Assembly (NCBI RefSeq): GCF_900109075.1
Contig: NZ_FNYS01000029.1
Coordinates: 1 to 37,055, forward strand
Direction: 5' to 3'
Origin: Myroides marinus
GTDB lineage: Bacteria; Bacteroidota; Bacteroidia; Flavobacteriales; Flavobacteriaceae
Length of the DNA stretch: 37,055 nucleotides
The translations under genes and the position numbers were made by a program. Numbering within the stretch: the stretch's first letter is position 1; the number at the start of each line of letters is the position of its first letter. The notes beneath the pieces are model-generated. The model was given only the letters and a program-made list of their open reading frames with translations. It was not told where the DNA came from and ran no database searches. Positions 26,069-35,039 of this stretch are shown piece by piece.

Positions 26069-28045
26069 TTATTTATTTAAAGGTATATTAATTGTTATGG
26101 AAGTCCCATATTTAACATTACTATCTATTTCTATACTTCCTTTGAGTTTTTCTAAACGCTCTCTTATATTGCGCAGTCCTATCCCTTGTTTCTTAACATT
26201 GGCAAACCCAACGCCATTATCATGAATAAGAATATTGAGGTGGTCATCGTGTTTGGTCAATTGTACCTCAGCACTTGAAGCCTTAGCATGCTTAACGATA
26301 TTATTGACCAACTCTTGAACGATGCGATATGCACCAGCCAATACATCATCTGTCAACTTATTAATTTCTGTCTCTGGAAAAAAATAAGCTTTAATTGTCA
26401 AATTATTTTTCTGACTTACAGTATCGACGTATTCTTTCAAAAAACTACTAAATCCAATTGAAGAGAAAGCCAGTGGATGCAATTGATGCGATAGCAAACG
26501 CAGATCCTTACACGCATTGTTAATTGCTTCTTGCAAACGCTTAGTTTGTTCTCCCGTATCTTGCTGAGAGAAATGATGTTCAAAAGCAATCTTAATTCCT
26601 GCTAAATCACTTCCTATTCCATCGTGTAACTCTCGTGCTAATCGAGCTCTTTCTTCCTCTTGTCCTTTCTGATAGCGCTCGATCATAGAAATTTTATGAT
26701 CTTTAACCATCTCATTAATCTTGTGATTCGCATTTTTCTCAACCTCCACCTGTAGTTGTCTTTGCACTTTCAAACGTTGTAGATAAAAATACATCACAAT
26801 AATAAAGAGAATTGACACCAAAATAAAACCAATGATAAAAGTATTACGAAGTTGTTTCTGACGAATGACAGCTTGCTCTACTTCTCTAAGCTCTACTTCT
26901 TTTAATTCTTGCTCCTTCTCCAGCAACTCTATTTTAGTTTCCTTTAATTCCGTTTCATATTGTTGTTGCAGATCTGCTAAATGCTTCTCTTTCTCAATAC
27001 TATTAAATTTTGTATTATCGATTATACTTCGATATAAATAATTATATGCTTTTTCATATTGTTTTTGATCTGCATATAGGGAACCTAAATTCAAAAAAAA
27101 GTTAGTATTATAGGCTAATATAGAACGTTCTTCAGTAATACTCAATGCTCTCTCAAAATACTTAATTGCTTTCTTTGTATTCCCTACTTTACTCTCACAC
27201 ACTCCTAAATCATTCAATACTATAGCCATATCAGTGACATAATTTAACTCTTCAAGAAGCTTATAAGTATTCTCCAAGTGAGGTATAGCCTCTTTAAACT
27301 TATGCTGTTCTACTAATAGTTGAGCAAGGTTAATTTTAACATAGGCCTCCACTGTTTTATTTCCTTCCTCTTGACGAAACTTTAATACAGTCATATAATG
27401 CTCCCTAGCTTGATCAAACTTACGCTGCTCTTTCAAAATATTTGCGTAGTTAAACAATGTAGTCAATACCCCATCGGTATCCTCAATAGATTTATACAAA
27501 TCATTCGCTCTTTTCAAGCTCTCTATAGCCTTATCATATTCATCCTTTTGTATATATAGTGTAGCAACATTCTGATACGCATTTGCCTCTTGAAGTACAT
27601 CGTCTACAGCTCTAGCTTTTTCAATACATATCATAAAGCTCTCCATTGCCTTGGAGTATAACGATAAATTCTTATAACTAAGTGCTAATAGATTATAAGC
27701 AGCAGGTAAACCTTGCTCCATTTTTAATTTCTCTAAGGATTCAATAGTCTTCAATGCATATTCTATAGACTTCTTATAATCTCCATTAATAGAATTCAAA
27801 TTTCCTAAAGAATAATAAGCACGAGCTTTTTCCTTCTCTAAGTTATGCTTTTCACTTAAAGCTAACCAAGCAAATGCGGCCTTTCTAGCTTCAAGTGGTT
27901 TGGAATATACATTCTGGGAATACACTTTCGATAATGAGTCAATAGTAACTCTCACTGGTTGCTGTGCAATACCCTTTGTGAAAATAAAAAAGATTACTAA
28001 TTGAAAAATTAAAGTTACTCTACTATCACGATTAGATAAATTCAA
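26069..28045 (-). CDS. TPR-containing HisKA_3 sensor histidine kinase
   Basis: A 658-aa kinase with a signal peptide (ending near residue 28, GIAQQ). About seven periplasmic TPR units lie at 70-345, then a coiled coil (350-400), one TM helix (402-421) and a cytoplasmic kinase core. The phosphorylated His is H474 in RLARELHDGIGSDLAG, the HisKA_3 form that pairs with LuxR-type regulators. The ATP-binding part shows ELVNNIVKHAKAS, DNGVGF and GIGLRNIRERLEKLKGSI. This TPR-kinase design is common in Bacteroidota; the signal is probably a protein or peptide in the periplasm. It forms an operon with the response regulator. Confidence 0.92.
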   Translation of the reverse strand: MNLSNRDSRVTLIFQLVIFFIFTKGIAQQPVRVTIDSLSKVYSQNVYSKPLEARKAAFAWLALSEKHNLEKEKARAYYSLGNLNSINGDYKKSIEYALKTIESLEKLKMEQGLPAAYNLLALSYKNLSLYSKAMESFMICIEKARAVDDVLQEANAYQNVATLYIQKDEYDKAIESLKRANDLYKSIEDTDGVLTTLFNYANILKEQRKFDQAREHYMTVLKFRQEEGNKTVEAYVKINLAQLLVEQHKFKEAIPHLENTYKLLEELNYVTDMAIVLNDLGVCESKVGNTKKAIKYFERALSITEERSILAYNTNFFLNLGSLYADQKQYEKAYNYLYRSIIDNTKFNSIEKEKHLADLQQQYETELKETKIELLEKEQELKEVELREVEQAVIRQKQLRNTFIIGFILVSILFIIVMYFYLQRLKVQRQLQVEVEKNANHKINEMVKDHKISMIERYQKGQEEERARLARELHDGIGSDLAGIKIAFEHHFSQQDTGEQTKRLQEAINNACKDLRLLSHQLHPLAFSSIGFSSFLKEYVDTVSQKNNLTIKAYFFPETEINKLTDDVLAGAYRIVQELVNNIVKHAKASSAEVQLTKHDDHLNILIHDNGVGFANVKKQGIGLRNIRERLEKLKGSIEIDSNVKYGTSITINIPLNK

Positions 28046-28331
28046 AACAATTTTGTATTAATTTCTTATTATTTGCCGCATTCTTTTTAACTAAAATAGC
28101 AAAATAAAGCAACAAAAAAACATATGCTTCTGAGGCTTTATAGAAGACAAAACTACAATTTTTAACCTTTAAAAAAATGAAAGTTTACTAGAAATAAAAA
28201 CTCCAAAAACATCTTCTTTTTAATTCTCAACAACGAAAAACACAGAATAAAACCACAAAAAATACTAAATATTACGTATATTCGAAACAAAAACAATAAA
28301 ACTATATTTTTAATACATAAAAACAAAAATT

Positions 28332-30347
28332 ATGTCTAAATTTCCTAGAATACGTACAACCTTGAGTAAAGGTGTTATTCTACCAAGTTTAATTTTTATT
28401 ATTGGAGTCAGTTTACTTGCTGCAATTTTTCCACAGATAACCAATGAGCTATTAAACGTAATCAAAACATTCATCTTTGTTAATCTCAATTGGATATATG
28501 TATGGTCTGTAACTATATTTATTATCTTCTTGATTTATTTAATGGCCAGTAAATACGGTAATATTCGCTTAGGAAGAAATAATAGTAAACCCGATTATTC
28601 CTTCTTTTCATGGATATCAATGTTATTCGCTGCTGGTATGGGGATTGGGCTAATGTACTTCAGTGTTGCTGAGCCGATCCAACACTATTCAAATGAAGTT
28701 TTCAGTAACAATACCGCACTACAACGCGCACAAGATGCACAGATGTACACCTTCTTTCACTGGGGAATACACGCATGGGCTATTTATGCTATTGTTGGTC
28801 TAGCACTATCTTATTTTGCTTATAGATATCGTTTACCGCTATCTCTAAGAAGTTGTTTTTATCCTCTTTTAAAAGATAAAATAAAAGGTAAATGGGGAAA
28901 TATGATTGACGTATTTGCCTTGTGTAGTACCTTCTTTGGTATTACAACAACATTAGGTTTTGGTGTTGTACAGATTAACTCTGGACTTCAAACCTTAAAT
29001 ATTTTACCTGAAAACAGCTTTATCTATCAAGTACTTATTGTAGCTGTATTAGTATCTCTATCTATTATCTCTGCTGTTAGTGGATTAGACAAAGGTGTAA
29101 AACTACTAAGTAGTATCAATATCATTGCTGTAGTCGTATTGCTTGTTTTCGTACTCGCTTTAGGCCCTACCGTTTATTTAATTGGAAGCTTTACAGAAGG
29201 TATTGGTAATTATATATCAAACTTCTTTACCATGACTTTTAGTACACACTCCTTTAATGATAAAACACAACCCTGGTTTTATGACTGGACTATCCTATAC
29301 TGGGCATGGTGGATCTCATGGTCTCCATATGTTGGATTGTTTATTGCTAAAATCTCTAAAGGACGTACTATTCGTGAATATATTGCTGCAGTATTATTAC
29401 TACCGACACTATTCAACTTTATTTGGATGTCTGTATTCGGGAATAGTGCCATTTGGTTTGATATGAATGTAGCTGATGGTGCATTGAGTACTATTGCTAA
29501 CAACCCAGATGCGTTGATGTTTGAGTTTTTAGCGTACTTACCTCTAAGTTCAATTACTAGCTTCTTAACTATATCAATTATCATCATATTTTTTGTTACT
29601 TCTGCAGACTCAGGAATGTTTGTAATGAACAGTATATCAACCAAGAATGCTATAATATCCCCTAAATGGCAAACTATTGGATGGGGAGTATTACTAGCTG
29701 TATTAGCTTTGTTATTGTTAAACGCAGGTGGATTAGGTGCATTACAAAGCATGACCTTAATTACAGCTCTTCCATTCTCTATTATAATGCTATTATTTAT
29801 CGTAAGCTTGATCAAAGCACTAGTTATCGATAAAAAATATTATGAAACTGACTTTTCTACTACAACGGTTACGTGGTCAGGAGATTCATGGAAAGAGCGA
29901 TTAAAACAAATTGTATCCTTTGACGATAAAGAATCTGTACACAAATTTATTGATACGACAGTCAAAGAAGCCTTTAAAGAGCTAGAAACCGAATTTGCTA
30001 AAAATAATATTGATGCTGTTATCAATACTTATGAAGGTCCTTATCGACTAGAAATTGAGATTAAACACGACTTGGTAAATAACTTTATTTACGGTGTCAA
30101 AACAGAGTCTAAAATGGTTTCTGATTACTTATTATCAGAAGAAAACTTACCTGATATTAACGATAATAAAACCTTTTATCCAAAAGCTTATTTTGGTGAT
30201 TATAGACAAGGTTATGATGTTCACATCTTTACTAAAAATGAGCTAATTTCTGACGTATTAAAACACTATGAACGATTCCTTGAAATTATATCTGAAGAGA
30301 AAAATGAAATGTTTATCAGTAGTGATTCCAATCATCGTTTAAGATAA
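28332..30347 (+). CDS. BCCT-family betaine/choline-type transporter
   Basis: A 671-aa inner-membrane transporter with about 12 TM helices. BCCT transporters take up trimethylammonium compounds such as betaine, choline or carnitine. Diagnostic parts are the Gly-rich TM3 segment GMGIGLMYF (102-110) followed by SVAEP, and the Trp-rich TM8 segment WTILYWAWWISWSPYVGLFIAKISKGRTIRE (about 319-349), which contains the aromatic substrate box. The 160-residue cytoplasmic C-terminus, with QIVSFDDKESVHKFIDTTVKEAF, matches the long BetT-type tail. Substrate and ion coupling are not resolved. It has a 286-bp A-rich upstream gap and its own terminator at 30379-30417. A frame on the other strand (29279-29815) is a shadow. 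Confidence 0.92.
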   Translation: MSKFPRIRTTLSKGVILPSLIFIIGVSLLAAIFPQITNELLNVIKTFIFVNLNWIYVWSVTIFIIFLIYLMASKYGNIRLGRNNSKPDYSFFSWISMLFAAGMGIGLMYFSVAEPIQHYSNEVFSNNTALQRAQDAQMYTFFHWGIHAWAIYAIVGLALSYFAYRYRLPLSLRSCFYPLLKDKIKGKWGNMIDVFALCSTFFGITTTLGFGVVQINSGLQTLNILPENSFIYQVLIVAVLVSLSIISAVSGLDKGVKLLSSINIIAVVVLLVFVLALGPTVYLIGSFTEGIGNYISNFFTMTFSTHSFNDKTQPWFYDWTILYWAWWISWSPYVGLFIAKISKGRTIREYIAAVLLLPTLFNFIWMSVFGNSAIWFDMNVADGALSTIANNPDALMFEFLAYLPLSSITSFLTISIIIIFFVTSADSGMFVMNSISTKNAIISPKWQTIGWGVLLAVLALLLLNAGGLGALQSMTLITALPFSIIMLLFIVSLIKALVIDKKYYETDFSTTTVTWSGDSWKERLKQIVSFDDKESVHKFIDTTVKEAFKELETEFAKNNIDAVINTYEGPYRLEIEIKHDLVNNFIYGVKTESKMVSDYLLSEENLPDINDNKTFYPKAYFGDYRQGYDVHIFTKNELISDVLKHYERFLEIISEEKNEMFISSDSNHRLR

Positions 30348-30378
30348 TATATTACTAGTCAACTTATTCTAGTATCAA

Positions 30379-30417
30379 AAAAGAACCATATTAGCTTAAA
30401 GTTAATATGGTTCTTTT
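30379..30417. terminator. rho-independent terminator after the BCCT gene
   Basis: A 15-bp perfect stem (30379-30393 with 30403-30417), a 9-base loop, and A and T runs at the ends. It can work in both directions and ends the BCCT transcript. Confidence 0.9.
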
Positions 30418-30423
30418 TATATA

Positions 30424-30654
30424 TTACAAATCAATGAACTGAGTATTTGGATGAAAGCGTTTCCAAGAAAACCAATACTCATCAGACAGCCGGATGAGAA
30501 CTAAATTCTGCTTTTTGTCTCCCGAGAGATACTTTCCATTCAAATCCCAACGTTGAAAACCATTATCTGCTGTAATACATCTAGCTGATAAATCTAACGC
30601 TAAATCCTGCTTGTGATCCCATCTAAAAGCAGTTACATTGTTTTGGTGAGCTAC
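30424..30654 (-). pseudogene. DUF3179-like protein, C-terminal remnant
   Basis: The minus-strand frame encodes about 76 residues ending ...SDEYWFSWKRFHPNTQFIDL. The end resembles the C-terminus of DUF3179-type periplasmic proteins (which typically end in a FW-x-x-W-x-x-F-(H/Y)-P-x-T motif), and RCITADNGFQRWDLNGKYLSG resembles the segment just before it. There is no start codon: the frame begins directly after the T-tract of the nhaA/DUF389 terminator, so everything N-terminal has been lost. The family assignment is from memory of the motif and is moderate. Confidence 0.55.
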
Positions 30655-30695
30655 TAAAAAAAAAGCCCCCTACTCAAAAAAATAAGTAAGGAGCT
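30655..30695 (-). terminator. terminator of the nhaA-DUF389 operon
   Basis: On the minus strand, arms AGCTCCTTACT and AGTAGGGGGCT (30685-30695 with 30664-30674, including two G-U pairs) are followed by nine T residues. It lies 25 bases after the DUF389 stop codon. Confidence 0.88.
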
Positions 30696-30720
30696 CTTTG
30701 CGATGTTTTTAATTACTAAG

Positions 30721-32043
30721 CTACTCTTTAGTATATACAGCCGGCTGGTATGTATTCACTACTAAAACAGTATCTACTTGTAATCGAGCTTTTAACCAAT
30801 TCGTGATACGTATCTTCTCCGAATTTATAGGTGCAACACTATCTTTATACATTAACACCCAATCAACTTGACTAGTTGTATCGGTTAGATTTCGCTCTAC
30901 TTTACCTAAAGATACTTGTTCAAGTGATGGGAACAATACTCCGATCTCTCTCACCAAACCAGGCTCGCTCACTTTGTACTTAGCTAACTCGCGCTTTAAA
31001 TCATTAATAATAACGTCTTTCTCGGATAGGTTACTATTTTGTTTATTGATTTCCTTCATGATTTCAGACTTGATATCTTGCTCATCTTGCTTGAAGGTCA
31101 AAGCTACATTATCTATCCCTTTTTCCTGTAAAAGTCGATTATACATCTCTATATTCTCTTTAGACAATTTCTTATCCAAAAAGGCTAACTCTACCTTACG
31201 TGGCGAGGTATTATAATTAATTTTTTTATAGATAACTGTTACCCCTCTAGCAGTAAACTCTGTATTGATAAACTCCTCAACAGTCTTGGTAAATTTCTTC
31301 TCATTGAATAGATTATAGGCCAAGTAAAAACTTGGTATAATCAACACTAAAATCAATAAACTAATACCGTATCGCATACGTTTCTCCTTTTTTGTATCTA
31401 GTGCAGTCGCTGTAGGATATTTCAAGTATTTAATTACTAAGAACGTCGCTATACAAATAAAGAAACAGTTAATCATATACAGATAAAATGCTCCTAAAAA
31501 ATAACTAAAATTAAAAGTTGCTAAACCATATCCTGCAGTACATAAAGGAGGCATTAAGGCTGTAGCAATCGCTACTCCTGGAATAGGATTTCCTTTCTCT
31601 ACTCGAGTAATTGAAATCACCCCCACTAATCCACCAAAAAAAGCAATCAACACATCATAAATCGTCGGTGCAGTACGAGCAAGTAATTCTGATTGTACAT
31701 CTTTAAATGGGCTTAAATAAAAATAAACTGAAGATACAACCAAACTTACAATTGTAGCTATAACCAAGCTTTTAATAGAAATCTTCAGTAATAAAAAGTT
31801 ATAGGTACCAAGTGCAAAACCAGCTCCTACAATTGGTCCCATCAATGGTGAGATCAACATAGCTCCAATTACCACCGCTGTAGAATTTACATTTAACCCT
31901 ATCGACGCAATGATAATTGCACATGCCAAAATCCAAAGATTTGATCCTTTAAAAGCAATATTTGCTACTATATTTTCAAGGACTTTTTCGCCCTTCTCCT
32001 CACCTTTGTGAAGATTGATGTAATCAAAAAACTTACTAGTCAT
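30721..32043 (-). CDS. DUF389-family membrane protein
   Basis: A 440-aa protein with an N-terminal block of about six TM helices (residues 30-240) carrying the DUF389 hallmarks: VVIGAMLISPLMGPIVGAGFALG, GGLVGVISITR and GVAIATALMPPLCTAGYGLA. A soluble C-terminal half (250-440) contains a DUF389-typical beta/helix region. Biochemical function is not established for the family. It is the second gene of an operon with nhaA (8-base gap), so a role in ion or pH stress is a reasonable inference. Confidence 0.85.
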   Translation of the reverse strand: MTSKFFDYINLHKGEEKGEKVLENIVANIAFKGSNLWILACAIIIASIGLNVNSTAVVIGAMLISPLMGPIVGAGFALGTYNFLLLKISIKSLVIATIVSLVVSSVYFYLSPFKDVQSELLARTAPTIYDVLIAFFGGLVGVISITRVEKGNPIPGVAIATALMPPLCTAGYGLATFNFSYFLGAFYLYMINCFFICIATFLVIKYLKYPTATALDTKKEKRMRYGISLLILVLIIPSFYLAYNLFNEKKFTKTVEEFINTEFTARGVTVIYKKINYNTSPRKVELAFLDKKLSKENIEMYNRLLQEKGIDNVALTFKQDEQDIKSEIMKEINKQNSNLSEKDVIINDLKRELAKYKVSEPGLVREIGVLFPSLEQVSLGKVERNLTDTTSQVDWVLMYKDSVAPINSEKIRITNWLKARLQVDTVLVVNTYQPAVYTKE

Positions 32044-32051
32044 TTAAAACA

Positions 32052-33374
32052 TTATTTCGTTGACTTACTCAATACCATATAGCCTAGCACACCACCAATG
32101 ATGGATGCTACAAAAATACCTATCTTCGCTTGAGTCATGTACTCCTCATTAGTAAATGCTAACGAAGTTACAAACAAAGACATTGTGAATCCAATAGAAG
32201 CTAGCAAACCTAATCCTAATAGATTTTTCACATTCATTCCTTCAGGGAAAGGAGCTACTTTTAATTTCACTAAAAGCACTGTAAATCCAACTACTCCAAC
32301 TACTTTCCCTACTAATAAGCCAAGAGCTACACCAAGAGCTACATTAGTACTAAACAAGTGATCCATATCAATATCTAAAGATACCCCAGCATTAGCTAAA
32401 GCGAATATAGGGATAATTAGATAGGTTACCATCGGATGCATCATATGTTCTAAACGTTGTAATGGAGGAGTAGCAGCACTACTTGTATGCTCAATCTCTT
32501 CTAAGATATGCAATTGTTCGTTTGTTAATGTCGGAATTTTATCATTGGGATCAATGCCTCTAAACCTATCTAACAAACCTTGCATCTTATCGCCATATAC
32601 TTTCTCGCTAATTCTCACATTTGCAGGAATTGTAAAAGCAGCTAATACTGCTGCAATTGTCGCATGTACTCCTGAAAGCAAAAATGCTGTCCAAACTCCA
32701 CCAATACCCAAGATTGCATAAAACATAATATTTCTAACTCCCATTTTATTTCCCAAATACATCACTAATAAAATAGCAGCACCAATGATTAAATGTAACA
32801 TAGAAATCTCAGAGGTATAAAAGAATGCAATCACAAGTACCGCTCCTAAGTCATCTACAATCGCCAATGCAGTTAAGAAAACCTTTAATGTCAAGGGTAT
32901 ACGACTACCCAATAAATACAAGACTCCTAAGGCAAAAGCAATATCTGTTGCCATCGGAATTCCCCATCCATTAGACATCTCTCCACTTGGATTTAGAAAA
33001 AAATAAATACCCGCAGGAACAATCATTCCTCCTAATGCAGCTCCAATAGGAAGCATTGCTTTACGTGGGTTTGATAATTCTCCAGCTACAATCTCTCTTT
33101 TTAACTCTAGCCCTACAACAAAGAAAAAGATAGCCATTAACCCATCATTAATCCAGTGGTGAATACTATATTCAAAGAAGCTATTGCCTGCCCATTGAAA
33201 ACCAAATTTATACTCTAATATGTGATGGTACTGTTCTTTAAATGATGTATTTGCTAATATTAACGCTATAATCACACTTATACCTAGAACGATCCCTCCA
33301 GATTTTTCTTGTTGCATAAATCGCTGTATCGGTGATACCATCCTCTCAATAGGTGTTTTGTCCAATTGCCTCAT
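32052..33374 (-). CDS. nhaA: Na+/H+ antiporter NhaA
   Basis: Pumps Na+ (and Li+) out of the cell in exchange for two H+, for sodium and alkaline-pH tolerance. The 440-aa sequence shows the family landmarks: FFFVVGLELKREIVAGEL (about 83-100), GIPMATDIAFALG with D144 (E. coli Asp133), and the ion-binding pair D174/D175 in ALAIVDDLGAVLVIAFFY (E. coli Asp163/164). The length exceeds E. coli NhaA by about 50 residues, partly through a longer loop (RISEKVYGDKMQGLLDRFRGI...) as is common in Bacteroidota. It is the first gene of the operon with the DUF389 gene. Confidence 0.95.
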   Translation of the reverse strand: MRQLDKTPIERMVSPIQRFMQQEKSGGIVLGISVIIALILANTSFKEQYHHILEYKFGFQWAGNSFFEYSIHHWINDGLMAIFFFVVGLELKREIVAGELSNPRKAMLPIGAALGGMIVPAGIYFFLNPSGEMSNGWGIPMATDIAFALGVLYLLGSRIPLTLKVFLTALAIVDDLGAVLVIAFFYTSEISMLHLIIGAAILLVMYLGNKMGVRNIMFYAILGIGGVWTAFLLSGVHATIAAVLAAFTIPANVRISEKVYGDKMQGLLDRFRGIDPNDKIPTLTNEQLHILEEIEHTSSAATPPLQRLEHMMHPMVTYLIIPIFALANAGVSLDIDMDHLFSTNVALGVALGLLVGKVVGVVGFTVLLVKLKVAPFPEGMNVKNLLGLGLLASIGFTMSLFVTSLAFTNEEYMTQAKIGIFVASIIGGVLGYMVLSKSTK

Positions 33375-33508
33375 AAAAATAACTCTTCTTTTTTAATGTT
33401 ATACATAGTTTACAAACTCAAAAATAGAAAATTAATTTTGTTAGCTACTATACGACAGTTATTTCTATGAATTCTTATCCTTATTTAACTTTTATAAGAT
33501 TTTTACTA

Positions 33509-33556
33509 CTTAGATTCAACTAATAAATGCTGTTGCATTTATTAGTTGAATCTAAG
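33509..33556. repeat. 22-bp perfect inverted repeat with 4-base loop
   Basis: The arms at 33509-33530 and 33535-33556 are fully complementary around TGTT, beginning CTTAGATTCAACTAAT... It lies in a gene-free stretch (33375-34062), upstream of nhaA. There is no U-tract, so it is not a normal terminator. It could be a transposon-end, a recombination-site or an RNA hairpin. The rest of 33557-33870 is A+T-rich and shows no gene. Confidence 0.8.
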
Positions 33557-33871
33557 ATAGAATTAAAAATAGTTCAATCTTTTACTCCATAAAAATAGTT
33601 AACTAAAGCCAAATAGACACCCCGACAACCAAAAAACACCTTAACAAGTTTAGTATTCCATAACAAAATACATCAAATTAAATTAGTTAACTAATAATAT
33701 AAAACAAATACAACAAAACACTGAAAAACAAAATAAAAATAAACAAAAGCTAAAACTAATATTTCTACTAAAATATTCGCTTCCATCAATCAAAAAAACA
33801 GATGATTATTTAACTTTTTAGTACTTTTTTAATACATTTAAAATCATTATATTTGATTTTAACCTAATTTG

Positions 33872-33893
33872 CTAAGGTGAGCTATTAGGTGAG
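33872..33893 (+). repeat. polymorphic-toxin junction repeat, copy 1
   Basis: A 22-base sequence beginning CTAAGGTGAGC is identical to 35018-35039. In one frame it reads stop-GELLGE. Here the frame goes on as LVFYKKDNRLI and then stops at 33927, so only a vestige of a toxin module follows. Confidence 0.7.
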
Positions 33894-33946
33894 TTGGTTT
33901 TTTACAAAAAAGACAATAGGTTGATTTAAAGATATTTACGAGGAGT

Positions 33947-33968
33947 GGTTCGAATCCTGCCACCCCGA
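33947..33968 (+). tRNA. tRNA-Pro 3'-end fragment (attachment-site scar)
   Basis: The sequence has the T-loop GGTTCGAATCC followed by TGC, an acceptor arm CACCCCG (33961-33967), and the discriminator A at 33968. The acceptor strand fits a tRNA beginning CGGGGTG, which is the tRNA-Pro pattern. No D-arm, anticodon arm or 5' acceptor strand exists upstream: the text before 33947 is unrelated and the 5' T-stem does not pair properly. It is therefore a 3' fragment, as left where an element integrates into the 3' end of a tRNA gene. Confidence 0.7.
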
Positions 33969-33973
33969 CAAAA

Positions 33974-34001
33974 GGAATCACTTTTAGTGGTTCCTTTTTT
34001 T
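33974..34001 (+). terminator. terminator kept after the tRNA-Pro fragment
   Basis: Stem GGAATCACT / AGTGGTTCC (33974-33982 with 33986-33994, one G-U pair), a 3-base loop and seven T residues. It lies 5 bases after the tRNA fragment, exactly where the tRNA gene's own terminator would be. Confidence 0.85.
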
Positions 34002-34062
34002 ATTTTAACCACTTTGTAATTCTTTCTAATCTAAAAAATCAATTCAATTTAACACATAATAA

Positions 34063-34440
34063 GGATCAGATGCAATTGATGGTGGTATTACTAATTTTGC
34101 GAAATGGGCAGCTAATCCACGAAATCAAAAAATAATTATTAAATTATTAGAAGTTGGTGTCGGAGCATGGGAATCATCGTTAAAAGAAATTTATAAAGAT
34201 GGAGATTTTGATTTAAGTTCTGTGTTATATGGGACTTTAGCTGAAGCAGGTTTAGGATCATTAGTGAAGCATGGTGAATATAAGAAAGTTGCTAACCAAG
34301 CTTCTAACAACACTAGTGTTTTTGAGAAAAAAGCTGTAGAGCTTTCTTCAAGGAAGAGTCCTAATGAAAAACTGATAAAAAACGCAAAATCATTTAAAAA
34401 GTTAGATGCAAGCGATCAGGCAATTAACAAAACCATTTAA
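34063..34440 (+). pseudogene. orphan polymorphic-toxin C-terminal module 1
   Basis: The frame is open from a stop just before 34063, with no ATG early on (the first possible start is GTG at 34222). It encodes AIDGGITNFAKWAANPRNQK, then LEVGVGAWESSLKEIYKDGDFDLSSVLYGTLAEAGLGSL, the pre-toxin style sequence at the end of Rhs/YD-repeat toxins, and a Lys/Ser-rich tail. It stops at 34438-34440, but the same frame continues KATGSKVQNETKRKED to a second stop at 34489, overlapping the next gene's start. The first stop may be a nonsense mutation. Without the Rhs shell and signal it is a silent cassette, presumably available for recombination into a full toxin gene. Confidence 0.6.
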
Positions 34441-34465
34441 AAAGCAACAGGAAGTAAAGTTCAAA

Positions 34466-34885
34466 ATGAAACAAAACGAAAAGAGGATTAATAAAAATAA
34501 TTTATATTTAATTGTTTTTATTACAATAATATTATTTATTATAACTATATATTCAATCAATAAATATTTTATATATAATAAAGTATTAAATGAAGAAAAC
34601 TCTATTGAATATGTGTTTTTAGACAAAACTAAACATAGTGGAGGTAAAGGAGAACATTATGATATGAGAATTAGTTATCTTAATAATGTCTATAGAGTGT
34701 CAATTACTTATAAAATTTTTACAAAAATTGATAAAGGTAAATTACCTAAGTTGTTTATTACGCCACAAAATGAAGTAATTACAAATTGGAATATGACTAT
34801 AGCAAAAAGAGGTATTATTGCTTCCTTTATTGGATTGTTCATCTTTATATTAGTTTTAATTTACTTTAGATTTATTAAAAGATAA
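34466..34885 (+). CDS. candidate immunity protein, two TM helices
   Basis: A 139-aa protein from the ATG at 34466. It has a hydrophobic helix at about 12-32 (LYLIVFITIILFIITIYSI), a periplasmic-facing loop with YDMRISYLNNVYRVSITY, and a second helix at 112-133. The longer frame from 34406 overlaps the toxin tail and is less likely. Its start lies inside the readthrough end of toxin module 1, the typical toxin-immunity arrangement, so I infer that it protects against that toxin, in the membrane. Family not recognised. A terminator follows at 34929. Confidence 0.65.
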   Translation: MKQNEKRINKNNLYLIVFITIILFIITIYSINKYFIYNKVLNEENSIEYVFLDKTKHSGGKGEHYDMRISYLNNVYRVSITYKIFTKIDKGKLPKLFITPQNEVITNWNMTIAKRGIIASFIGLFIFILVLIYFRFIKR

Positions 34886-34928
34886 ATTACTGGTAATGTA
34901 TCTGAAGTGTTGATAGAATAAATAAACC

Positions 34929-34964
34929 AACAGCCTCTTTACAAATGTATTGAGGCTGTTTTAA
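34929..34964 (+). terminator. terminator after immunity gene 1
   Basis: AACAGCCTC (34929-34937) pairs perfectly with GAGGCTGTT (34952-34960), followed by TTAAT. It closes the first toxin-immunity module. Confidence 0.75.
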
Positions 34965-35017
34965 TATAGAACACTTTACTGTTGTTGCACATTTAATAGT
35001 TTGTGGTAAAAGCAAAA

Positions 35018-35039
35018 CTAAGGTGAGCTATTAGGTGAG
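35018..35039 (+). repeat. polymorphic-toxin junction repeat, copy 2
   Basis: Identical over 22 bases to 33872-33893. It marks the beginning of toxin module 2, reading stop-GELLGE and running in frame into VDWADVGVEVLKGG. The flanks of the two copies differ, so this is a short conserved join, as expected where toxin tails are swapped. Confidence 0.7.

Noticed and set aside
29279..29815. Minus-strand frame of 178 codons inside the BCCT gene
   Set aside because: Antisense shadow of a clear transporter gene.
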